This document shows positions 36,123-42,992 of a stretch of DNA of 64,000 nt, one piece after another. This DNA comes from Dactylosporangium roseum (GTDB lineage: Bacteria > Actinomycetota > Actinomycetes > Mycobacteriales > Micromonosporaceae), in contig NZ_CP073721.1 of assembly GCF_025264685.1 (NCBI RefSeq), positions 7,767,501-7,831,500 on the forward strand, written 5' to 3'. Positions within the stretch are counted from its first letter, which is position 1. Each line of letters starts with the position of its first letter. The notes under the pieces are model-generated. The model saw only the letters and a program-made list of their open reading frames with translations. It was not told the DNA's origin and ran no database searches. A program made the position numbers and the translations under genes.

Positions 36123-36668
36123 ATGTTGAAGCGAGCGGTATGGCAGGGCCTGGTCTCAGGTCTGGCCGGCGCGGCGGTGATGACCGTGGCGGAGAAGGTC
36201 GAGCAGCGGCTCACCGGGCGGCCGGACTCGTACGTGCCGGCGCGGGTGCTGGCCCGTTTGACAGGTCTGCCGGAACGGAACAAGTACCAGCGGTCGCTGA
36301 ACCTGGCGATGCACTACGGACAGGGCGTATTCGTGGGCGTGCTCCGCAGCGTCATGGCACAGGCCGGGTTGCGGGGACCCGTCGCGTCGGGCATGTTCAC
36401 GGTGGCACGCCTGACCAACGACCAGATTCTGGAGAACGCCACCGGGGTGGGTGCCCCGCCACAGACCTGGCCGCGCCGTGAACTCGCTGCTGATGTCCTC
36501 CACAAGACCATCTACGGGTTCGTCACCGGTGCTGTCGCCGATGCCCTCGCCGCTCGCGACGGTATGGGCCCAGGGCAACGCCACGCCGCGCTGTGCGGCG
36601 GCCGGCGCTTCGGCGTCGGCCCGCCGCGCCGCTCACGCGCGTCGGGCGGGCCTCCTACGCTCCCGTAG
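36123..36668 (+). CDS. Conserved membrane-associated hypothetical protein
   Basis: 181 residues from ATG at 36123. It begins LKRAVWQGLVSGLAGAAVMT, then VEQRLTGRPDSYVPARVLAR, LNLAMHYGQGVFVGVLRSVM and GVGAPPQTWPR, a pattern I recognise from unnamed actinobacterial proteins with two or three weak membrane segments. The end overlaps the convergent SRPBCC gene by 14 bases. Function unknown. Confidence 0.7.
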   Translation: MLKRAVWQGLVSGLAGAAVMTVAEKVEQRLTGRPDSYVPARVLARLTGLPERNKYQRSLNLAMHYGQGVFVGVLRSVMAQAGLRGPVASGMFTVARLTNDQILENATGVGAPPQTWPRRELAADVLHKTIYGFVTGAVADALAARDGMGPGQRHAALCGGRRFGVGPPRRSRASGGPPTLP

Positions 36669-37119
36669 GCGGGATGTCGCCGCGCCATGCGCCGGTGGCG
36701 TCGCCGCGCTGCTCGATGAACTCCTTGAAGCGCCTGGTGTCGGCCTTCACCTGCCGCTCGTCGATGCCGAGGGTGTCGCCGGCCTTCTCGGCGATGCCCG
36801 ATGGCTCCCAGCCCATCTCGACGGTAACGCGGGTGTCCTGCTCTCCGAGGGGTTGAAAGCTGACCGCACCGGCGTGCTTGCTTTCGCCGCCGGTGCTCCT
36901 CCACGCGATCCGCTGGTCCGGGTGCTGTTCGGTGATTTCGGCGTCGAACTCTCGGCGTACACCGCCGATCCTGGTCACCCAGTGCGTGTGCCGGTCGTCG
37001 AGCTGCCTGACCTCCTCGACACCGCCCATGAACTGCGGGAACGACTCGAACTGCGTCTACTGGTTGTACGCTGTGTGCACCGGCACGTGGACGTCGATGG
37101 ACTCTGTGACCGTACTCAT
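36655..37119 (-). pseudogene. SRPBCC/polyketide cyclase-like gene with an in-frame amber codon
   Basis: ATG at 37119 after GGGAGG starts MSTVTESIDVHVPVHTAYNQ, then TAG at 37057-37059, then TQFESFPQFMGGVEEVRQLD and a normal SRPBCC domain to 36655. Relatives have Trp at that place, so one TGG-to-TAG change interrupts codon 21 of an otherwise intact 154-codon gene. Internal restart could make a short, probably inactive protein. Confidence 0.8.
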
Positions 37120-37251
37120 CACAACCTCCCTACGGTAGTCCTCGCCAAACGTGCCCAGTAACGGCCGCGTGTAACGTCTCATCCTCCGGTACCACTCGCC
37201 ACGCAGCATCCTGATCGGCACCAGGCCATCGGGATTTCAACGTCCGCGAGC

Positions 37252-37341
37252 ATGCTGCTGCTCATCGCCGCCCGGGTGCTAATCGCCGCCGGTGCGGCGA
37301 TTGTGGCGAAGACGTCGAGGCATGGCGGCACGGTCGAATGA
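37252..37341 (+). CDS. Possible 29-residue hydrophobic peptide
   Basis: ATG at 37252 encodes MLLLIAARVLIAAGAAIVAK and nine more residues. One membrane helix with a basic end could be a small membrane protein. No Shine-Dalgarno; weak support. Confidence 0.25.
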   Translation: MLLLIAARVLIAAGAAIVAKTSRHGGTVE

Positions 37342-37385
37342 GCAGCCGCTCACCCTAGGGGCGTCCGGCCGCCAGGACCGGCTGG

Positions 37386-37883
37386 CTACCGGGATGTGCG
37401 CGATGCGACGGCACGCCCCATCCGCATCGTTCCGAGGCCGCACGCCGTGATCAGCACTCCGGTGATGACGTTGGTGGCCACGGTGCCGCCGGCGACGTCG
37501 CTACCCTGGATGACCCAGGGTGCCACGATGGTCCACAGTCCCAGGAGCACCGGTGCCCACGACAGGCCGTGCGTGCGGCCGTACACGGTCGCGTAGCTCG
37601 CTGCGAGCAGCGCGACGACGATCCCGATGATCAGGTTGTTGATGGCCAGGTCGCGCTCGGCGGATCGAAACCCGACGACCCATGGTGAGACCGCGAGGAA
37701 TACTCCGGACAGGAACATCAACCCATCGACCGACTGTGACGTCGGCGTCTCGGCGGCCTGATCGTACCGGGCTCGCAGGGCGGCAACGTCGGGTCGTTCC
37801 TGGATTGCCGTTCGGGCTCCGCCGACACCGCCTCGTTGCGAGCTGCCATGTGCGGTGAAGCCTTCGGCGTCTGGGCGAGTCAT
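37386..37883 (-). CDS. SPW-repeat membrane protein
   Basis: 165 residues from ATG at 37883 after GGAG. Two SPW repeats (SPWVVGF and APWVIQG), each with two membrane helices, follow a 65-residue polar N-terminus. The family is common in actinomycetes and of unknown function. Confidence 0.85.
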   Translation of the reverse strand: MTRPDAEGFTAHGSSQRGGVGGARTAIQERPDVAALRARYDQAAETPTSQSVDGLMFLSGVFLAVSPWVVGFRSAERDLAINNLIIGIVVALLAASYATVYGRTHGLSWAPVLLGLWTIVAPWVIQGSDVAGGTVATNVITGVLITACGLGTMRMGRAVASRTSR

Positions 37884-38223
37884 CACATACTCCCTCACTC
37901 CGGGTATGGAGCACTAGCCGATCTGGCGCCGAACAAACCTGAAGTGCGGGCGCGGTTACGTCGGTGACGAAGCGGCCCGTCCGTCAAGGCCATGACGAAG
38001 TGAATCGCGGGGTTGTCCGGGGTTCTGATCTCGACGAGAAGGTCGGTTTCCGCCGCATGCCCTGGTGACCTTGCCGTGTTCCGGGTCGCCGGTGCCGGCC
38101 GCAACGCCGCCTGGCAACGTCGGTCGTGTGCCAGGCTGTGGGTGGCCGCGATGAGTTCTGGCCGCTCGTGCCGTCAATGGTGGCGTCGGCAACCGTCGAC
38201 GGAACACGGACAAGGAGCCACGA
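37884..38223. other. No convincing gene
   Basis: A minus frame at 37895-38104 is open and contains LLVEIRTPDNPAIHFVMALT but lacks a start signal and a known family. Confidence 0.3.
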
Positions 38224-38793
38224 GTGGGCATGATCTACGCATCGATGTTCCTGACGCTTGATGGGGTCATGGAAGCGCCGCAGGTATGGCACCCGGCGTA
38301 TGCCAGCGAGGAGAGCATCACCATGCTCGCAGAGCAGATGGCCGGCGCCACAGCCATGCTGCTCGGTCGCCAGACCTATGAGGATTTCGCCGGGTACTGG
38401 CCACGCCAGCCGAGCGAGGTCCCGCTCGCCGACGCGACCAACAACATCCAGAAGTATGTACTGTCCAGGACCCTGTCGGAGGCGGGATGGAACAAGACCA
38501 CCGTGCTGGACGGAGATCTCGTCGAGGTGGTGCGCACGTTGAAGGAACAGGAGCACAGCGTCCTGGTGCCGGGCAGTGCCCAGTTGGTCCGGGGGTTGCT
38601 GCACGAACACCTCCTCGATGAGCTGCGGATCACGCTCGACCCGATCGTGGTTGGGTCCGGTCGCAGGCTGTTCCCAGGGGGATCACCGACGACGCGGCTG
38701 GAGTTGCGGGACTGCCGCCCTCTCCCGCATGGGGTGATCTACCTGGTGTACCGGCCGGTGAGGGCTACGGGTCCGCAGGGAAGCCCGTCGTGA
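38224..38793 (+). CDS. Dihydrofolate reductase-like (RibD C-terminal) protein
   Basis: 189 residues from GTG at 38224 after AAGGAG. The fold signature is present: YASMFLTLDGVMEAPQVWH, GRQTYEDFAGYWP, KYVLSRTL and LVPGSAQLVRGLLHEHLLDE. Members reduce pterin- or flavin-like substrates with NADPH. The stop overlaps the GTG of the sigma factor gene (GTGA), so both are coupled. Confidence 0.88.
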   Translation: MGMIYASMFLTLDGVMEAPQVWHPAYASEESITMLAEQMAGATAMLLGRQTYEDFAGYWPRQPSEVPLADATNNIQKYVLSRTLSEAGWNKTTVLDGDLVEVVRTLKEQEHSVLVPGSAQLVRGLLHEHLLDELRITLDPIVVGSGRRLFPGGSPTTRLELRDCRPLPHGVIYLVYRPVRATGPQGSPS

Positions 38794-39893
38794 CGCGGCC
38801 CAGCGCCAGCACCGGCCCGGACGCGGTCGAGGAAGCGGATCTGGTCCGTGCGGCCCGCCGCGGCGAGGACGCGGCCTTCGCGCAGTTGGTGGCACGCTAC
38901 CGGCCTGATCTGCGGCTGCACTGCTACCGCATGCTCGGCTCGCTTGAGGAGTCCGAGGACATGGCCCAGGAAACGCTGCTTCGCGCCTGGCAGGCCATCG
39001 GCCAGTACGAGGCCCGCGCCAGCATGCGCACCTGGCTGCACCGCATCGCCACGAACGCATGCCTCGATCTTCTGGCGCGCCAACAGCGGCGGCGCCGACT
39101 GCTCATGGCCGCGCCCGCCGACGACACCGACGTGCCCGCCCCGGTCGCGGTGTCATGGTTGCAGCCCTATCCTGACAGCCTCCTCGACGAGGCTGCCGAC
39201 ACCGCTGCCGAGCCGGCCGCGGCAGCCGTGACCCGCGAGACGATCGAACTGGCGCTCATCGCCGCCCTCCAGTTCCTCCCGGAGGCTCAACGCGCCGCGT
39301 TGATCCTGCGCGACGTGCTCGGCTGGCCAGCCGCAGAGTGCGCGCAACTGCTCGGCCTGTCGGTGCCCGCGGTCAACAGCGCACTCCAGCGCGCCCGTAC
39401 GACCCTGCGGGGCCGGCTCGGCACCGACCGGGGCCAGTGGCGCCGCAACACCAACGTCACCGCGCAGGAGGCCACACTGCTGAACCGCTACATGCGCGCG
39501 ATCGAGGCCGCGGACGACCAAGCCCTCGCGACGCTGCTCGCACCGACCGCTCGGGTCAGCCACCAGCCGGGCGCCGGCGGCCACTACGGAACAGAACCCA
39601 CCTGGTACGCCGGACGCGCGACTATCCTCGAACGGTGGGCGCCGGCGTTGCACGGCACGCACTCCATCCGCATGCGGATGCTGGCAACCAGAGCCAACCG
39701 GCAACCCGCCGCAGCCACCTACATCCACATCCCCGGCGAACCTGCCTACCGGGCCTTCTCTCTCTCCGTCGTCACCATCCACCAGGGCTTGCTCACCGAC
39801 CTCGCACAATTCGGCCCCGAACTCTTCCCCGCCTTCCGACTCCCCGACAGCCTGCCCCTCCACGCCAGTCCACCACCGATCAACGGCAGCTAA
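38790..39893 (+). CDS. ECF sigma factor with C-terminal NTF2-like domain (SigG type)
   Basis: 367 residues. Sigma2: FAQLVARYRPDLRLHCYRML, ESEDMAQETLLRAWQAI. Sigma4: LPEAQRAALILRDVLGWPAA, ECAQLLGLSVPAVNSALQRA. Residues about 225-350 form a SnoaL/NTF2-like domain that regulates activity in this ECF group. No anti-sigma gene is needed. The coupled DHFR-like reductase is the probable target or signal processor. Confidence 0.88.
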   Translation: MTRPSASTGPDAVEEADLVRAARRGEDAAFAQLVARYRPDLRLHCYRMLGSLEESEDMAQETLLRAWQAIGQYEARASMRTWLHRIATNACLDLLARQQRRRRLLMAAPADDTDVPAPVAVSWLQPYPDSLLDEAADTAAEPAAAAVTRETIELALIAALQFLPEAQRAALILRDVLGWPAAECAQLLGLSVPAVNSALQRARTTLRGRLGTDRGQWRRNTNVTAQEATLLNRYMRAIEAADDQALATLLAPTARVSHQPGAGGHYGTEPTWYAGRATILERWAPALHGTHSIRMRMLATRANRQPAAATYIHIPGEPAYRAFSLSVVTIHQGLLTDLAQFGPELFPAFRLPDSLPLHASPPPINGS

Positions 39894-40016
39894 CGATCTG
39901 ACGATGAACGCGCGTGACGTTCCTAGTCCGAGGCCAGCGCGGCGGGTCGATACTGGTTGCCGCGCAGCGGCCGGATGGGCCGACCCGCTGTCGTTGAGCC
40001 CGCCGTTCAGGTCCGT

Positions 40017-40985
40017 TCAGGTCCGTTCGAGGAGTTCGCGGACCTCACGCTCGGTGCTGGCCGTTGCGCCGGCCTCGTACGCCTCGACAACCCTGGGGTC
40101 GACGTACGAGGCCCGGGCGACCGTTGGCGTGTTGCCCAGCAGTTCGGCCACCTCACGCATGGCCTGTGCCACCGCCCTGCGGCGCCCGGCTCCGGTCGAC
40201 CGCGTGCCGGCGTCGTCGAGGGCTTCGGCGGCCTTGACGGTGCCGTGCCAGGTCCGAAAGTCCTTCGCCGTCATGGACTCGCCGCTGATCTCGCGCAGGT
40301 ACTCGTTGATCTCGGCGGCCACGACCTCATGCCAGCGGCGTGCGTGCGGGTCCCAGTAGGCGAAGAGCCGGTCCTCGCCGTGGCGGCGCCGACGCAGGTC
40401 CCGCAGAACCACGCAGATCTCGCCGTCGTCGACCGTTGTGGCGTGCTCCACGCCGGACTTGCCGGTGAATTCCAGCACCACGCAGCCGCGGCGACTGCGC
40501 ACATGGTCGGGGCGCAGCGTCGACAGTCCGTAGGAAGGGTCCTCGTCGCGGTCGGCCGATGAGGCACCGCCGACCCGGAACACGCCGCGGTCGAGCAGCC
40601 CGACGACGGCGGCGAGTACTCGGTCGTGTCCCAGCCCGTGCCCGTGGGTGAGATCGCGCCGCAGCCGGTCCCGCAGATCCGGAAGCCGCTCGGCGACGTC
40701 GAGGACATGGTCGAATTTCGCGCGGTCGCGATGCTCACGCCACTGCGGGTGGTACAGGTACTGCGTACGCCCGGCGGCATCCACGCCGGTGGCCTGGATG
40801 TGGCCCCGATCGTCCGGGCTGATCCAGACGTCCCGCCACGCGGGCGGGATAACCAGGCCCTTGATCCGCTCGACGGCGCCGGGATCGTCGAGCCGCCGAC
40901 CGTCGGTGCCCAGGTAGACGAAGCTTCGGCCGGATCGGCGCCGGCCGAAGCCAGGACGGTCCGGACGGCTGCGTCGAAGTCGCAT
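40017..40985 (-). CDS. DNA topoisomerase IB
   Basis: 322 residues from ATG at 40985. The family pattern is complete: IPPAWRDVWISPDDRGHIQA at 46-65, the pentad Arg in LLDRGVFRVGG, GKSG near 175, MTAKDFRTWHGT with the active His, and catalytic Tyr294 in ARASYVDPRVVEAY. It relaxes supercoils by nicking one strand through a 3'-phosphotyrosine. Actinomycetes often carry it as an accessory gene. Confidence 0.93.
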   Translation of the reverse strand: MRLRRSRPDRPGFGRRRSGRSFVYLGTDGRRLDDPGAVERIKGLVIPPAWRDVWISPDDRGHIQATGVDAAGRTQYLYHPQWREHRDRAKFDHVLDVAERLPDLRDRLRRDLTHGHGLGHDRVLAAVVGLLDRGVFRVGGASSADRDEDPSYGLSTLRPDHVRSRRGCVVLEFTGKSGVEHATTVDDGEICVVLRDLRRRRHGEDRLFAYWDPHARRWHEVVAAEINEYLREISGESMTAKDFRTWHGTVKAAEALDDAGTRSTGAGRRRAVAQAMREVAELLGNTPTVARASYVDPRVVEAYEAGATASTEREVRELLERT

Positions 40986-41332
40986 GGCGTGGCGATACCC
41001 GTCGATCTCAACGTCAAACCGAAATCCGGTACGGACGGTCCCAGCGCCGACGACGACAAGATCCCGACACGTCAGCGCGGTGGACGAGCGCAGCCGGCGT
41101 CCTCGGGAAGCTGCGCTCCGGGCCGCGCCGGCGGTGCTCGCGCCCACCGCCCGCACCCGTATCGGTGCCGACGCCGGATCCGGATGCCCACGCTTGGCGG
41201 CGCATACAACGTTGGCGATGGCGCGCACCGGTCGTGAGCCACGACAACCGCGCCTTCGCGGCGATCGGTGACCACGGCATGTCCAGCCGCGCCCTCAACG
41301 TCGCCGCTCGTGGCCGTCGGGCTCGCGCAGCC

Positions 41333-41668
41333 TCACATCCGCGATCTCAACACGTCGAACTCGCAGCCTGGCAAGGACGGGTCGAAGCCGTGCTCGACCA
41401 GCCAGCGGACCGCCACCAGACTGCGCCACGACCACCATCCGCGGATCACGTCGAGATCGACATCGGTGCCGTAGCCGGCGACCACGTCGTCAAGGTGCTC
41501 CTCGTGTCCGAGCGTCAAGACGGCGAGGTCGTACAGGGCATCGCCCTGGGCGGCCTCGGACCAGTCGATCACGCCGGTAATCTTGTCATCGTCGACGCCC
41601 CGGGAGATGACGATCTCGCGGTCGGCCGCCGCGGACCGCGCCGGCGCTCCTCGTCCCGTCACGCTCAT
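41333..41668 (-). pseudogene. Chimera: SRPBCC start fused to aminoglycoside phosphotransferase end
   Basis: The first 26 residues (MSVTGRGAPARSAAADREIV then ISRGVD) look like the start of an AHSA1/SRPBCC gene, the usual partner of the upstream ArsR. From residue 28 the frame is the C-terminus of an APH kinase: ITGVIDWSEAAQGDALYDLA and VAVRWLVEHGF. The HxDxxxxN catalytic loop is missing. A deletion probably joined two genes in frame. Confidence 0.7.
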
Positions 41669-41671
41669 CAG

Positions 41672-42013
41672 CTACTCCTCCCGCCTTGCCTGCTTCAGGT
41701 CCTGCACGTATGCGTCCAGCCGGTCGAAGCTCTCGTTCCAGAACCGCTCGAACCCGCCGGTCCACTCGTGGACCGGCCGCAGCCCACGGGCGTCAAGGCC
41801 GTACAGGCGCTGCTTGCCTGCCCTGCGGTCCCGCACCAGCCCGACCTCCCGGAGCACCCGCAGGTGTTTGGACGCCCCTGGCTGGGTCATCCCCAACTCC
41901 CGGGCCAACTCGGTCACCGGACGCTCACCCGCCCGCAGCAGCGCCAGGATCTCCCGGCGCTGCGGCTCGGCGATCGCGTTGAAGACGTCCGACGTCGTCG
42001 CTGCTCGTGCCAT
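41672..42013 (-). CDS. ArsR-family regulator
   Basis: 113 residues from ATG at 42013. The winged helix is FNAIAEPQRREILALLRAGE, ELARELGMTQPGASKHLRVL, LVRDRRAGKQRLYGLDARGL, followed by WTGGFERFWNESFDRLDAYV, typical of ArsR proteins paired with SRPBCC genes. No metal-binding Cys pair is visible. A consensus promoter ends seven bases before this ATG, so the message is probably leaderless. Confidence 0.9.
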   Translation of the reverse strand: MARAATTSDVFNAIAEPQRREILALLRAGERPVTELARELGMTQPGASKHLRVLREVGLVRDRRAGKQRLYGLDARGLRPVHEWTGGFERFWNESFDRLDAYVQDLKQARREE

Positions 42014-42020
42014 GATCGCC

Positions 42021-42048
42021 ATCATATTCCCATATCAGCACGTGTCAA
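42021..42048 (-). promoter_or_regulatory. Consensus promoter of the ArsR gene
   Basis: Minus strand: -35 TTGACA (42043-42048), 16-base spacer, -10 TATGAT (42021-42026), ATG seven bases later. The spacer and -10 include the near-symmetric ATATGGGAATAT, a candidate ArsR operator. Confidence 0.8.
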
Positions 42049-42276
42049 GCCGACAGGAATCGAGCGGGTCTTGCCGGATGACGATCGCAACGCCGGGCGG
42101 ATGGCCCGCGGCACAAGATCAAGGAGCGGCCGGCCTGCGGTGACCACGACACCGGAGTGGCCGATCAGGTCCCGCAGCGACAGGTTCACGTGCTCGCCGA
42201 ACCGCCGTGCACCCACGTCGTCCGAGCAGCGTCCGCACGGCCTCCGGCAGTGATGGGACGAGTGTACCGGGTGTGC

Positions 42277-42290
42277 GTTACGCTCGTAAC
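42277..42290. promoter_or_regulatory. Palindrome touching the start of the ChrB-like gene
   Basis: GTTACG-CT-CGTAAC ends exactly at the ATG. It could be an operator over the -10 region of a leaderless gene, plausible for autoregulation by the ChrB-like protein. Confidence 0.55.
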
Positions 42291-42950
42291 ATGGATGAGC
42301 ACGACGTCGAGCCGGAGCCCGCCAGGGAGGCGTTTGTGCTGGTGAGCGTCTCAACCGCGGGTGGATCACCGGGGTTGCGGATGGCGGTGTGGCGCAAGCT
42401 GCGCTCGTTGGGCGCGTTGTATCTGCAGCAGTCGGTGTGCCTGCTACCGGACCGGGAGCTGGTGCGTCGGGAGGTGCGCCGGCTGCTGGCGCGGGTCCGT
42501 TCCGACGGCGGCACCGGCCGGGCGCTTCGCGTCGCCCTCCCGGATCCGGCCGAGTACGCCGAGGTGGTGGCCGAGTTCAACGCGGCCCGTGACGAGGAGT
42601 ACGCCGAGGTGCTGCAACGGGCCCCGGCCTTGCTCGAGGAGATCGCCACCGAGACCGAACGCGGCCGGGCCACGTACGCCGAGGTCGAGGAGTCCGAGGC
42701 CGACCTGGACCGGTTCCGCACCTGGCTGTCCAAGATCGAAGCTCGGGACTACTTCGATGCTCCGGGCCGGACGGCGGCACAAGCGGCGGTCACGCGATGC
42801 GCCACGGCACTCGCCGAGTTCGAGAACGCCGCACTGCGCGCCGAAGCCGGCGAGAGCGTCACCGCCACCACCAACGCCGCTACGAACGCCGGCACTGACA
42901 CCCCGTCACGACCGGCTCCGGCTGATCACCGGCCACAGCACCACACCTGA
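42291..42950 (+). CDS. ChrB N-terminal-domain protein
   Basis: 219 residues from ATG at 42291. The conserved part is AVWRKLRSLGALYLQQSVCL then LPDRELVRREVRRL, matching the ChrB N-terminal domain seen in chromate-resistance regulators. The C-terminal 40 residues are Thr/Ala-rich and disordered. No ChrA transporter follows; a P-type ATPase starts 43 bases downstream on the same strand. It may regulate that pump. Confidence 0.75.
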   Translation: MDEHDVEPEPAREAFVLVSVSTAGGSPGLRMAVWRKLRSLGALYLQQSVCLLPDRELVRREVRRLLARVRSDGGTGRALRVALPDPAEYAEVVAEFNAARDEEYAEVLQRAPALLEEIATETERGRATYAEVEESEADLDRFRTWLSKIEARDYFDAPGRTAAQAAVTRCATALAEFENAALRAEAGESVTATTNAATNAGTDTPSRPAPADHRPQHHT

Positions 42951-42992
42951 CCGCCGCACCGCCGTGGTGCACGGCCGCTGGAGACAGGAGCC

